Below are positions 51,178 through 60,835 of a DNA stretch of 64,000 bases, piece by piece. This DNA comes from CAYYYP01 sp964475985. Its GTDB lineage: Bacteria > Bdellovibrionota > UBA1018 > CAYHWW01. Numbering within the stretch: the stretch's first letter is position 1; each line of letters opens with the position of its first letter. A program made the position numbers and the translations under genes. Location: NCBI GenBank assembly GCA_964475985.1, contig CAYYYP010000011.1, positions 1-64,000 on the forward strand, read 5' to 3'. The notes beneath the pieces are model-generated. The model made no database searches. It was given only the letters and a program-made list of their open reading frames with translations, and was not told the origin of the DNA.

Positions 51178-51795
51178 ATGTCGGATAAAGTTGAAATTTT
51201 TAAATATGGACCTGAGGTGCCCGATGACATTTTAGCTCGGGTGCTTGAGATCAAAACTCAGTACTTGTTGAACGATCCCGGTGACGCCAAGAAACATCCC
51301 AATGGATTTCTAGTTGGAACGCTCGACGCGGCTGAAATTCTCGGCTTTTTAAAAACCGGTGGTTTTCTTTACTTGGCAACCGTCGATAGTGAAATCGCAG
51401 CTTACTTACTGCTGACGGATATCCGCGAATTTTTCGGATATTTTTCGACGGACCATTCCACTGAAACCTCGAAGCATCAGGAGTCTGCGGGTTTTGTTCC
51501 GCTCGAACCCAACATCGATATTTTTATAGAAATGAAAAATAATTTTTTTATTTACCATGTGGCGACCAGCCCGAAGTTTTCGAGGCTTGGTCTTGGGTCT
51601 CAGCTTCTAAAGCGGATTTATTCGGACTTTCCGGGGAAAGGCTTTACCGCAGATATTCTTATAAAACCTGTCTTCAATGAAACATCGATCTCATTTTTCA
51701 AGAAAAATGGATTTCACGACGTAGGAGATATTAATTACTCCGGTTACAAATCCTTCGGAGATTTAACGACAAGGGTACTTTGGAAAAAACCTTAG
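51178..51795 (+). CDS. GNAT-family N-acetyltransferase
   Basis: 205 residues. The C-terminal half shows the acetyl-CoA-binding motif VATSPKFSRLGLGSQLLKRI (the usual V-x-P-x-x-R-G-x-G) followed by NETSISFFKKNGFHDVG. The N-terminal half carries the first strands of the fold. The substrate is unknown. It converges with the LptA-like gene one base away. Confidence 0.75.
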   Translation: MSDKVEIFKYGPEVPDDILARVLEIKTQYLLNDPGDAKKHPNGFLVGTLDAAEILGFLKTGGFLYLATVDSEIAAYLLLTDIREFFGYFSTDHSTETSKHQESAGFVPLEPNIDIFIEMKNNFFIYHVATSPKFSRLGLGSQLLKRIYSDFPGKGFTADILIKPVFNETSISFFKKNGFHDVGDINYSGYKSFGDLTTRVLWKKP

Positions 51796-51796
51796 A

Positions 51797-52087
51797 TTAA
51801 ATTTTTTCCGCTGGAGCATTCATCTTCACGCTGAGGTTGGGCCCCGTGAAGCCAGTCACGGTCGAATTTTTTGCGCCGTCCGTTTTTACCTGCAACACAA
51901 TTTTTTCTCCGCGCACGATGGCATCTTTTAATACCACCTCAGCATTACCCACGAGTTCAACCGTATGGGTTTTTTCCTTCTGGGTAATCTTATCGGCCGA
52001 GTATTTTAAAACTGCGGCATCAGTATTTGCAAAAGTTGAAAAAGGAAAAAGAATTGCGGCGAGGGAAAGCGTAATAGGTTTTTTCAT
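51797..52087 (-). CDS. Small exported LptA/OstA-like protein
   Basis: About 96 residues starting MKKPITLSLAAILFPFSTFA, a signal peptide. The mature part (YSADKITQKEKTHTVELVGNAEVVLKDA, a repeated beta pattern; shown as shorter pieces YSADKITQ and ELVGNAEVVLKD) fits the OstA/LptA beta-jellyroll of lipopolysaccharide-transport proteins, but it is shorter than usual LptA. The frame upstream of 52087 is rejected. Confidence 0.55.
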   Translation of the reverse strand: MKKPITLSLAAILFPFSTFANTDAAVLKYSADKITQKEKTHTVELVGNAEVVLKDAIVRGEKIVLQVKTDGAKNSTVTGFTGPNLSVKMNAPAEKI

Positions 52088-52148
52088 TCTAGGCTTAGGG
52101 CTAGCAAAGATAAGCTGAGAACAGAAGTGAGTTCTCAATTGGAATTCT

Positions 52149-52823
52149 TTAGGGTCCAGCGCGCGAGTTTTTCGGCTGGCCACGATCATCGTAGTCCGTG
52201 AACAGATAAGTGCCATCTTCGAAAGCATCGTACCGACTCTCGATCTCGCCGGACTCGGTGTAGGAAATTGTACTGTTCGCAAGTGGCCTTGAACCAACCC
52301 GGGGGCGAACCCAAGATACATGCCGGATTGCGCCGGAAGCATAGTAGGTACGCACCAGTGTACCGATTGAAGGATCGTCCCAGGATTCCTCCCTAAGTTC
52401 CCCCCGTCGTGTGAAATGCCGCGAGAAATATTTGCCGTCCGGGCTGCCGCCGGTTTCGTCGGTCGAGCCATCAGGGTTTGATTTTTGAATCATGGGAACG
52501 TCGTTCGGAAAAGGTATCTCGAGTAACTTTGAAAGTTCTCGCCATCTTGCCGTGGTGGAATCTAGGGATTTTCTTTCCCCTGCGCTTTGGGCAATGGGCT
52601 GCGGTTGGAGGGGGGCTACGACGTAAGTTTTATTTTGGGGTAAATTTATTTTTGGCGTGGGGGAAATTGGATTATGAAACCCAGGATGGTCAGTGTTCTC
52701 TTTGCAAAGTGAACTTGTTTGGGGTGCGGCGGTAATGGTGTGATTCCGAAAGTAAAAAGCGCCCGAAGCAACGCCCGCAAAAAAAATTAAAATTGCAATG
52801 AAAAGGCCGATGAGCGGATTCAT
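52149..52823 (-). CDS. Hypothetical membrane-anchored protein with MORN/YwqK-like C-terminus
   Basis: 224 residues: an N-terminal membrane helix (LIGLFIAILIFFAGVASGAFYF), a Pro-rich linker, and a C-terminal part with repeats like GELREESWDDPSIGTLVRTYY, ASGAIRHVSWV, and ESGEIESRYDAFEDGTYLF, as in YwqK/MORN-type repeats. It may sit on the outer face of the inner membrane. Function unknown. Confidence 0.6.
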   Translation of the reverse strand: MNPLIGLFIAILIFFAGVASGAFYFRNHTITAAPQTSSLCKENTDHPGFHNPISPTPKINLPQNKTYVVAPLQPQPIAQSAGERKSLDSTTARWRELSKLLEIPFPNDVPMIQKSNPDGSTDETGGSPDGKYFSRHFTRRGELREESWDDPSIGTLVRTYYASGAIRHVSWVRPRVGSRPLANSTISYTESGEIESRYDAFEDGTYLFTDYDDRGQPKNSRAGP

Positions 52824-52879
52824 GCGGCTGCTATATCATGCGTTTAGGCAAGAATTGGACGATATGATTTTCATGCAAA

Positions 52880-54073
52880 TCAGTTCGTTCGACTATACCT
52901 TCCCATTTTTTGCATTCCAAATTTATGGATAGCCATTAACGAATTGTGTTGCGAGCAAAGCAATCGGCAGTTTTCTCTAGTAGTTTTACCGCCCAAGGCC
53001 AATGGGTGAATGTGGTCGATGTGTAGGAAATTGCGTTCGGTACAACGTTGGTGAGTCGTTGCACTTACGAAACTGCACTGGTCTTGATCACGAACCCGCA
53101 CGAAGTTTTTGATGTGGATCGGGATGTAGCGGGACGCTTTTCCTCTGGTAGTCCGCACCCGTATTGAAGATTCTTTGAGATCACGATTTTTTCTAATTTT
53201 TTGATTCTGTTGTTGAGCTAAAAGTGCCAGATCCATCGGCAATGAAAACTTACCTGGAGAAGTTGCCACTGGCTGGGAGGCAGATCGAGCATTCGTACTC
53301 TCTGGCGGGTTTTTACATACGGCGACCGCCGCATTCGGACGGGGAGCCGCAATCGAATCTGAGTCCAGTTGCCTAGATGCTTCCTCTTTTATTGAATTCC
53401 TTTGGCCCGTTTTTATAGCAGGATTATTACCCGGTCTCAGTTTCTTTAATAGCTGATCAGCCATCAGCTCAAAAAGCGCGGCGTAATTTTTCTGAGATTC
53501 TGGGTGATGACTTAAGAGTTCTTTCACACGCGTAAGCTTTTCTTGAAACTCAGGTCCCATTGTGAGCAAAACTTCAACAGATGAAGCGGTGCCGCCTACA
53601 AGCCTCACTTTTTCTGGTCTTGGAAGGGTCGCCCTTTCCGGTGAAATAGTTTGAAAAATTTCTTCGCATTGACGCCTTGATTTGGAAGCAATGGAGGATA
53701 ACAGATTTTCTTTCTCCGCAATCGAGTAGGACTTTTTAAAATCCCTCTTTTCTGAAACCAAGAAGTCTTGGGCTAGAGCGATGGTCGTAAGATTCATGCG
53801 CCCGTCTTTTAGCGCTGGAGCTACTACTTCGGGCAAAGCCTTAAGTAGTCTTGCTGCGGCAATGCGCCGGTGGGCCCCTCCATCTGAATAACCTAGATGC
53901 TTTACAAGAAATTCATGAAGGCTTGAATGCCCAAGCTGCAAATGTAGCCTACGCAACTCAATTTCATTGATGCACTCCAAAACTTGTGTCGTCGCCGTAC
54001 GTTCCTGTGCAACCAAATCCGCAGCAGTGGTTAACAGGGCTCCATCTCGCATGTCTGAAAGATTTTGTTTCAT
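52880..54073 (-). CDS. HNH endonuclease with DUF222-like helical N-terminal region
   Basis: About 397 residues from ATG 54073. The N-terminal 150 residues are helical (LRRLHLQLGHSSLHEFLVK, GAHRRIAAARLLKALPEV), as in DUF222-HNH proteins. The HNH domain is at the C-terminus (CSFVSATTHQRC, LHIDHIHPLALGG, ENCRLLCSQHN) with zinc cysteines and catalytic His. Proteins of this shape occur in many copies in Bdellovibrio-like genomes. They may belong to mobile or defence functions; this one has no such neighbour. Confidence 0.8.
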   Translation of the reverse strand: MKQNLSDMRDGALLTTAADLVAQERTATTQVLECINEIELRRLHLQLGHSSLHEFLVKHLGYSDGGAHRRIAAARLLKALPEVVAPALKDGRMNLTTIALAQDFLVSEKRDFKKSYSIAEKENLLSSIASKSRRQCEEIFQTISPERATLPRPEKVRLVGGTASSVEVLLTMGPEFQEKLTRVKELLSHHPESQKNYAALFELMADQLLKKLRPGNNPAIKTGQRNSIKEEASRQLDSDSIAAPRPNAAVAVCKNPPESTNARSASQPVATSPGKFSLPMDLALLAQQQNQKIRKNRDLKESSIRVRTTRGKASRYIPIHIKNFVRVRDQDQCSFVSATTHQRCTERNFLHIDHIHPLALGGKTTRENCRLLCSQHNSLMAIHKFGMQKMGRYSRTN

Positions 54074-54488
54074 TTCCGTTTTATAACACGGCTTTTCTCG
54101 CAAAAAACGAAGGCCCTTACACCGCGCCAGCAGTCTGTTTCTAAAAAATCGATGGCCGGCGTCCAACAACTTCGTTTTGGATTAACTGTGGTCGTCCCAC
54201 GTGCTTGAAATCGAACTTTACGTTTTGAAGTTTGGAGTTATGAAATCGGTCTCAAATCTCAACCAAGAATTTTTTTTGCGATATGCAAAATATTTTCATG
54301 ATAATAATTTTCTTGGTTTCTGAAGAGTAAAATTATTCGCATTGAGCTTCTCCAGGGAAGTATTTTTCTCTCCGTGCCTGTGCCCTTCGATCCGCGTAGG
54401 AACGTGCACGGATTAAGCAGGTATGCAGCTAACCAAAGCTGATCTTGGGGGTCGTGCAAGCCGCTTCCCCAGAAGCCGGCCCGAAACT
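54074..54488. other. Gene-free stretch between HNH and LamG genes
   Basis: About 415 bp, AT-rich in part. AACCAAGAA (54261-54269) and TTCTTGGTT (54310-54318) are 9-bp inverted arms 40 bp apart with an AT-rich loop. The CDS to its right ends at 54489 on the minus strand. No gene was seen. Confidence 0.4.
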
Positions 54489-57400
54489 CTAATAACCGCC
54501 CGGCAACGAGATACTATACTTAGCCGCCAAATAACGTTCGATGGATTTCACTCCATTTTCAGTAATGGCCGAGTTGTCGTAAAGCACGATCTCCGAAATC
54601 CAACCATCCCAGAACCTACCGCCTACGTTACCTTTACTGATGAACGAAGTAGAAGCTGCATCGGCACTCAGCGTAATGGCAATCAATTGTGGAGAGGTTG
54701 ATTTCGCAAAGCTCAGAGGAGGGGTATCAACTCCGTTATTTTTTGCGCGAGTGTTAGCGAACGCGTAGTAAAATAATGCGCCACCGCCGCCTCCGTGAAA
54801 GGGCGACCCGCCACCATCACCAATGATAAATGGATATTCTTGGCTCCCGTCGGAATGTTGCACCACAAAAAGTGCCGTACGGATGGTAGTAAACGCTGTG
54901 GTGAAACCTAAAGAGTCTTCCGTGCCGTCAGCATCCGCAAATCTTACGGCCGGCTGACCGCCTACGGCACTGGTCGCGTAAGTAGGTTGAGCCGCTACCG
55001 TAGCCTGTGTCGCGTGGTTATTGTTACCACTCAAATCAGCCCAGCTGCTTACAGCACTTCCGTTGGCCTGGTTTATAGAATCAGCTTTGTACCATCCAAG
55101 AAGGCCAGCAATGCCCGGCACTGGACTTTCCTCCACCAGCAAATCTAAAACTGTTGCACTAGTGAGTTCAGCTCCCGCGTCGGAGGCCGAGAGATGGAAG
55201 GTTACAGCCGCCACCGTGCCTTTTGCATAAAAAGTTGTAGAGGATGTGTCGGCACTCATAGTGACGCTTGTCGCCGAGGTGGTACAAGTTGAATTGTTAT
55301 AGAGGGTCGCTCCACCCGATTCCGAAATGGAAATGGTTTTGTCGGCGGTAACTTCGGACAAGTTATCGCTCGCATCCTTGGCGTATACTGTAATGGCTTG
55401 GCAGTAATCTTTGATCAGGGAAGTGGGGCCGCTTAAGACCAATTTTGTCGGTGCGGAGTAGGTCGTACAGCTGGCGCTCGAAAAACGTGACACAAGGGCG
55501 TTACAATTTCGCGCGACGGCCGTAGCAGAAAGCGCTGAATCATAAATATTGAAGCTCGCGATGCTGCCCGGAAAATGCTGGCCGCCGCTCGCGGTGGCGC
55601 CAAGAATTTTGGCGCTTGTGTTCGTGGCGACGGAAACTGGATTATTTGTCACCAGCGCCTTTTCCGTTCCATTTACGTAAACTTTTTGGTTTGAGCCACT
55701 AGAACGGGTGTAAACAACATGGTTCCACGCATTCGCCGTTACGGCATTATTTCCCGTGTCTGCGTTCCATACGCCTGGCGTAGTGAATGAAACTCGATCG
55801 GTTCCTCCGTTGCCGATGCCGACCTCAAAGGTAAAACTTCCCGCGGTGCCGTTAGTCATGGTCGAAAAAATCGTAGACCTGGCAGCTAAGCTCGTAGGGT
55901 ACACCCAAGTGTCTAGAGTAAAATCCGACGTAACATTGAAGGCAGTGCTATTAGGAAAAGTTAAATAGTCATTTGTTCCATCTAAAGTGAGGCGATAAGG
56001 CGTAGTAGTACCATCACCATTCCATCCGGAAGTAGCTCCGCAGGCCGCAAAATTCGTTAACGTACCACTTAAATTCACGACCAGGTCCATCCAGCTCGTT
56101 GTGGTCGCGCATCCTGCCGTCGGTGCAGCGGATCCCGTAGCCAACGTCGCATCGAGATTGAATAAACGTCCTTTATTGAAAATAGACGGCGTTGCGGCGC
56201 TGATCACACTTACAGTAGCCGTAGACGTTGAACCGTCCGCACCGGTCACGGTGACGGTGGATGTTCCGGCACTTGAGGGAGCAGTAAATACGCCAGCTGC
56301 GGAAATTGATCCGCCGCCAGTTACGGAATAGGTAAGCGGCGCAATTCCTCCAGAGGTTGAGAATGTAAGTTGCGCATTCACGTTCATAGTTGTGCGTTTA
56401 GGCGTGAGGTCCGGAGCAGAGGTGTAGAGTAATCTAGCTTCACTGGCTGAAATTCCTTTATTGTAAATCCGCACCTCATCGATGGAGCCGTCAAAATTGA
56501 AAGTCGTAGGGGAAATACCGCACCCATTGGTTCCTCTAAATCCAGCGCCAACCGTTAAGACATCTGTAGTGGTTGCGATAATATTATTGCTACCATTGCG
56601 TGCAATGGTGCCACTAACATCGGGTGTAGTAGACCCATCTAAATAGACGTGCCAATTGTTAGAAGATGCACTGTTTTGGGCACTGCAAACCACTAAGTGC
56701 CAAGCCCCGTCATTAATGGCGGTGCGACCGTTGATTACTGAGTCAGACCCGTCATAACGATTGAGCCAACAACTTACGGTGCCATCGGCATTGAGATGTA
56801 AAAAGTAAGCCTGCGCAGCATTGGAGCTGCAGGCATCCGTAGTATTTCCATCTTTGCTGATGATCGCCTGCCCGCGCGTGGCAGTCGTTTTAACCCAGGC
56901 TGCCATTGTAATACCCGCCGTTGGGTTCATCACATTATTAAATAAAACATATTTAGTACCATCAAAGCTTAACGATTCACCGGAGTGGCCGGCCACCGAC
57001 GTCGGAGGCGTGGTGCTTCCACCCAACGTACCGCTCGTGCTGGTTGCGCCATCTAAAGTATAACCGGTCACGCCACTTGCCGTGGTTCCCGAAATGCTAG
57101 CGGTATCAAAAGTCCAGTATCCGATGAGACCGTCATTGCTCAGCGGGGCAGGGGTGGCAGAGACTTCAGCCGTCGCATCCGTTGAACCCACACCGTTCAC
57201 CGCCACCACCATGAAGTAGTAGAGTGTACCGGAAGTGAGTCCCGTAACTACGGTAGGTGAAGTCGCCGCTGCGGAAAATGTAGTGGGGTAAGCTCCGGAC
57301 ACCGTTCCGTATTTGACGGTATAGCTAGTTGCTCCGGAAGCCGCTGCCCAATTTAGCGCGACAGAAGTGGTGCCGGCGGATGAGGCACTAGAAATTGCAA

Positions 57401-57935
57401 ATGCTCCAGGTGCAGTGTTAGCTCCTGTACCCGTAATTGCGCGTGTTGCGGAAACCGTGGCGGACCCATTATTATAGCTCACGGAAATCGTCGCGTTGCT
57501 GGCACCCGCAACCGTGGGTGCAAAGGTAACGATGAGAGTACAACTTCCGGTATTCGCGGCAACGGTTGCCCCAGTTACGCAAGTGCCGCCGGTCAAAGTA
57601 TAGGGTGCTGCTAAGCCAAGGCCACCGGTCGAAATCGTACCGAGCGTTGCGGCTACGGAACCAGAATTACTGAGCGTAAAAGACTTAGCGCTGGTGGAGC
57701 CATTGCTCACCGTACCATAATCGTAGGTGGCACCATCGGAGATGCTGAGGCTTGCCGTGGCGGCGGTGGGCGTTGATGAAGAAGATCCGCTCGAGCTGCC
57801 GCCTCCGGAACTACCGCTGTCATCCATGGAGGATTTCCCAAGCGGATTGCAACCGACTTGCAAGAATAGCAACGCTGAGAAAAGTAAAATACTTTTCACG
57901 GCAGGAAATTCTATTTTTGCTATCCGGTTCGCCAT
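54489..57935 (-). CDS. Large lipoprotein with choice-of-anchor, Fn3, Ig-like and LamG-type domains
   Basis: 1148 residues. A lipobox (FLQVGC) follows the signal segment, then a Ser/Gly linker. In order: an N-terminal choice-of-anchor-like domain (about 55-170), a fibronectin type III domain (AAASGATSYTVKYG, about 180-265), a LamG/concanavalin-like domain (DGLIGYWTFD to IYNKGISASEARLLY), a bacterial Ig-like domain (GGIAPLTYSVTGGG), a second LamG domain, another Ig-like, and a third LamG (PGIAGLLGWYKADSIN). Probably on the cell surface for adhesion or carbohydrate binding. Rich in Ser, Thr and Gly. Confidence 0.83.
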   Translation of the reverse strand: MANRIAKIEFPAVKSILLFSALLFLQVGCNPLGKSSMDDSGSSGGGSSSGSSSSTPTAATASLSISDGATYDYGTVSNGSTSAKSFTLSNSGSVAATLGTISTGGLGLAAPYTLTGGTCVTGATVAANTGSCTLIVTFAPTVAGASNATISVSYNNGSATVSATRAITGTGANTAPGAFAISSASSAGTTSVALNWAAASGATSYTVKYGTVSGAYPTTFSAAATSPTVVTGLTSGTLYYFMVVAVNGVGSTDATAEVSATPAPLSNDGLIGYWTFDTASISGTTASGVTGYTLDGATSTSGTLGGSTTPPTSVAGHSGESLSFDGTKYVLFNNVMNPTAGITMAAWVKTTATRGQAIISKDGNTTDACSSNAAQAYFLHLNADGTVSCWLNRYDGSDSVINGRTAINDGAWHLVVCSAQNSASSNNWHVYLDGSTTPDVSGTIARNGSNNIIATTTDVLTVGAGFRGTNGCGISPTTFNFDGSIDEVRIYNKGISASEARLLYTSAPDLTPKRTTMNVNAQLTFSTSGGIAPLTYSVTGGGSISAAGVFTAPSSAGTSTVTVTGADGSTSTATVSVISAATPSIFNKGRLFNLDATLATGSAAPTAGCATTTSWMDLVVNLSGTLTNFAACGATSGWNGDGTTTPYRLTLDGTNDYLTFPNSTAFNVTSDFTLDTWVYPTSLAARSTIFSTMTNGTAGSFTFEVGIGNGGTDRVSFTTPGVWNADTGNNAVTANAWNHVVYTRSSGSNQKVYVNGTEKALVTNNPVSVATNTSAKILGATASGGQHFPGSIASFNIYDSALSATAVARNCNALVSRFSSASCTTYSAPTKLVLSGPTSLIKDYCQAITVYAKDASDNLSEVTADKTISISESGGATLYNNSTCTTSATSVTMSADTSSTTFYAKGTVAAVTFHLSASDAGAELTSATVLDLLVEESPVPGIAGLLGWYKADSINQANGSAVSSWADLSGNNNHATQATVAAQPTYATSAVGGQPAVRFADADGTEDSLGFTTAFTTIRTALFVVQHSDGSQEYPFIIGDGGGSPFHGGGGGALFYYAFANTRAKNNGVDTPPLSFAKSTSPQLIAITLSADAASTSFISKGNVGGRFWDGWISEIVLYDNSAITENGVKSIERYLAAKYSISLPGGY

Positions 57936-58093
57936 ATCTACTATTTTATCGGAACTTCCTAATTTTTATGAACAAAAAATATTTACGATAACCCTGGAAT
58001 TACAGCGATAGGTCAAGCGCGCCCCAGTCGCAATCGACACAGGGGGCGCTAAATAAGTAGCTTTTGAGTTGCCAGGATTCACTAAGGTTCTTA

Positions 58094-58972
58094 ATGTCCA
58101 ATCAAATGGATTTTAAATATAGGCAAGTTCAGCTTCCTTCCATCAAACTCCATATCGTAGAAGCCGGCCCAAGTGATGGTCCGCTTATTATTCTGCTCCA
58201 TGGCTTTCCTGATTTTTGGCAAGGGTTTGAATCCCAAATTTTAGCCTTTGCCCAAGCGGGCTTTCATGTCGTCGCGCCCGATCAGCGTGGTTATAATTTA
58301 AGCGAAAAACCGTCCTTAGTTTCTGACTATGGCGCTCGTAAATTAGCCGAAGACGTGGTGGAACTCATAAACCATTTTAATGCCCCTAAAGCCTTCATTG
58401 GTGGTCATGACTGGGGTGGCGTCGTTGCGTGGCTGGTGGCAAGCATTTTTCCAGATAAAGTCATAAAACTTCTAGTTTTCAATATTTCCCACCCCGCAGT
58501 AATGCAGCGTTTCTTACAGACCCATACGAAACAAAAGTTCAAGAGCTGGTACATGCTCTTTTTCCAGATTCCATGGCTACCGGAAGCCTATCTACGTGCA
58601 TTCAATTTTTTTGCTTTACGGCGTACGATGCAAAAAAATCTTACCCAAGCGGCCTTTATGAAATTTGACTTCAATGCCTATATCAAAGCTTGGGGTCAGC
58701 CAGGGGCCCTCCGTTCGGCCATCAATTGGTACCGAGCGGCGCTTCGATTTCCGATAAAGCCTTTACCCAATCAGCATATCCAGATTCCAACGCTGTTGAT
58801 CTGGGGGGAAAAAGATCCCTTTTTATCTAAAGAAATGGCTCAAGAATCCATTGACCTCTGCGATCAGGGGGAACTGCACCGATTCGCAGAGGCCGGACAC
58901 TGGGTTCACCTCGATGAGGAAAAAGAAGTGAACAAAATCGCGTTGAGGTTTTTAACGCAAAAAAATCAGTGA
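58094..58972 (+). CDS. Alpha/beta hydrolase, epoxide hydrolase-like
   Basis: About 292 residues. The nucleophile Asp lies in FIGGHDWGGVVAW, the oxyanion HGFPDFW follows LIILLHG, and the C-terminal His is in FAEAGHWVHLDEE. The DQRGYNLSEKP turn is typical of epoxide hydrolases and haloalkane-type relatives. AAGG lies 6 bases before ATG 58094; the TTG-type earlier start at 58064 is less likely. It overlaps the eRF1-like gene by 7 bp tail to tail. Confidence 0.85.
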   Translation: MSNQMDFKYRQVQLPSIKLHIVEAGPSDGPLIILLHGFPDFWQGFESQILAFAQAGFHVVAPDQRGYNLSEKPSLVSDYGARKLAEDVVELINHFNAPKAFIGGHDWGGVVAWLVASIFPDKVIKLLVFNISHPAVMQRFLQTHTKQKFKSWYMLFFQIPWLPEAYLRAFNFFALRRTMQKNLTQAAFMKFDFNAYIKAWGQPGALRSAINWYRAALRFPIKPLPNQHIQIPTLLIWGEKDPFLSKEMAQESIDLCDQGELHRFAEAGHWVHLDEEKEVNKIALRFLTQKNQ

Positions 58973-59334
58973 AACGCGTCGTACGTCTTAAAAAAACTAC
59001 GGGCTTTTTCCAAAACTTGATTTTCCGTCATGCGATCAATGCTTTCAATTCCAACGATTTTAGCCGCCAATTGAGCGTGATGATGTTTTTCAAAATGCGT
59101 TTTTAAATGATTTTTAGCTAACCCTGGGCCCATAATCAGGATTTCTTCCGCATCTTTGAGCTTGGTTGCGATTTCGTGAAAAAATTGTTCGTTTTCTTGA
59201 CGCTCACGGGCATCGACGTGCGAGTTGGAATGCGCGTGGGTATTTTTTTTCAGATTTTCTTTTTGCGATCCCTTCGCGCTCAAATGAAAAATCTCTGCCT
59301 CATTATGATCTAGCCAAATAACATATGCCGCCAT
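58966..59334 (-). CDS. Bacterial eRF1-like (baeRF) / translational machinery protein
   Basis: 122 residues: AYVIWLDHNEAEIFHL, a His-rich variable middle, FFHEIATKLKDAEEILIMGPG, and IDRMTENQVLEKARSFFKTY. This pattern resembles the bacterial archaeo-eukaryotic release-factor-like families. A role at stalled ribosomes is proposed for such families; here it is inference. Confidence 0.65.
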   Translation of the reverse strand: MAAYVIWLDHNEAEIFHLSAKGSQKENLKKNTHAHSNSHVDARERQENEQFFHEIATKLKDAEEILIMGPGLAKNHLKTHFEKHHHAQLAAKIVGIESIDRMTENQVLEKARSFFKTYDAFH

Positions 59335-59395
59335 GATATTTTTCCTTTCGAAAAAAACTAGGATCGAAAATATCCTTAGTCAAGCTTACTTGACA

Positions 59396-60835
59396 CTATG
59401 CGTTTTTATAGAGGCGAAGGGCTTTTAGCTTTTGGTGAGCGTGGTCGACGATGGGGCTCATGGGCTCGTGGAGTGCCTTTCCCTTAAGGTGTGCCCGCTC
59501 CGGGACAAAACGTTTGATGTAATGTCCCTCCGGATCAAACCTTAAACTTTGCAGAGTAGGATTGAAAATGCGGAAGTAGGGCTGCGGGTCGCATCCGGTG
59601 GAAGCGGCCCATTGCCAGCCCCCATTATTTGGTGCGAGGTCACCATCTAAGAGCTGATGCATGAAATGCCGTTCTCCCCAACGCCAGTCGATGAGCAAGT
59701 CCTTAGTTAAAAACGAAGCAACGATCATGCGCACGCGGTTGTGCATCCACCCTGTTTGTTTCAGTTCCCGCATGCCGGCATCCACGATGGCGTAACCGGT
59801 GCGGCCCTCCTGCCAAGCCGCAAAAAGGCCAGGGTCATTCTCCCAAGGGATTGATTTGTATTTTTGAAGGTAAGCTTCATTTTCAACGCGTGGGCAGTGA
59901 AAAAGAATATGGTAATAAAATTCACGCCACACTAACTCCTTTAAGAATCTAGTCCGCCCACTTTCATCTTTAAAACCTAAGTTTTTGAGTTCAAGTGCGC
60001 CAATGACTTGTGCAGTCGTAAGCGAGCCATTTTTCAAAAATATGCTGAGCTTTGAAGTTCCGCTGACGGCCGGATAATCCCGATCATGACCATAGTTGTC
60101 TAATTTTTCTTTAAATAACTTCAATTGAGTGATGCCCGCTGGGTGCCCTGCCGCGGGAATTGGGATATCAACATTTTTTGCGTTGATGGTTTTCACTTTG
60201 GTAAGCTGGTCTTGAAATTCCGGTGCATTTCCTAAGAGTTCAGCCCAACGCATTTGAAGTGGCCAAATACCTGCCGCCTTTGCCGGCGCCGATTGGTTTT
60301 CAATTCTTGCGTGAACCTCTTTGGAGTCGAGTCGATCAAACCACTTTCGGGCGAAGGGCGAGTAGACCTGGTAAAATCCGCATTCGCCTTTTTGAATTTC
60401 TTCAGGCTCCATCAGCAGATGATCTCGCCCACTTTCGACGGGAAGGCCAAAGTCTTTCTGAAAAATTTCAGACGTTTCATCATCTCTTTTTCTGGCGAAC
60501 GGTTCGTAATCACGGTTGAACGTCACGAGTGCCGGTAGTCCCTGGGGCGTACCCTTAAGAAATTTCAAAAGCTTAGGAAAGCCTACCTGCGGTACGGCGT
60601 CCAAAAAAAGAAGGTCGCCTCCGCATTTTTTAAATTCTTCCTTAAGTGAGCAAAGTGAATCTAAAAAAAATGCAAAACGGCGATGGGAAAAATCGGGCCT
60701 AGCCAAAAAAGTAGAATCGAAAAAGAAAATGCCCAGCGTACGTCCGTGATGCCGCTCTTGGTTTTTTTGCAGGATCTCATTGCCCGGGATTCTGAGGTCC
60801 CGTCGAAACCAGTGCAGTCCGTAGGTTTTACTCAT
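59396..60835 (-). CDS. phrB: Deoxyribodipyrimidine photolyase (CPD type)
   Basis: 479 residues. Typical features: LHWFRRDLRIPGNE at the N-terminus, the FAD-binding WREFYYHILF and DAGMRELKQTGWMHNRVRMIVASFLTKDLL, and WQWAASTGCDPQPYFRIFNP. The tryptophan chain residues seem present. It repairs pyrimidine dimers with blue light. It overlaps the downstream-start gene of the SDR protein by 4 bp and so is cotranscribed with it. Confidence 0.92.
   Translation of the reverse strand: MSKTYGLHWFRRDLRIPGNEILQKNQERHHGRTLGIFFFDSTFLARPDFSHRRFAFFLDSLCSLKEEFKKCGGDLLFLDAVPQVGFPKLLKFLKGTPQGLPALVTFNRDYEPFARKRDDETSEIFQKDFGLPVESGRDHLLMEPEEIQKGECGFYQVYSPFARKWFDRLDSKEVHARIENQSAPAKAAGIWPLQMRWAELLGNAPEFQDQLTKVKTINAKNVDIPIPAAGHPAGITQLKLFKEKLDNYGHDRDYPAVSGTSKLSIFLKNGSLTTAQVIGALELKNLGFKDESGRTRFLKELVWREFYYHILFHCPRVENEAYLQKYKSIPWENDPGLFAAWQEGRTGYAIVDAGMRELKQTGWMHNRVRMIVASFLTKDLLIDWRWGERHFMHQLLDGDLAPNNGGWQWAASTGCDPQPYFRIFNPTLQSLRFDPEGHYIKRFVPERAHLKGKALHEPMSPIVDHAHQKLKALRLYKNA

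Noticed and set aside
51797..52471. Extension of the LptA-like frame upstream to 52471
   Set aside because: The added part is antisense/out-of-frame to the membrane-anchored gene and lacks a signal peptide at its start.
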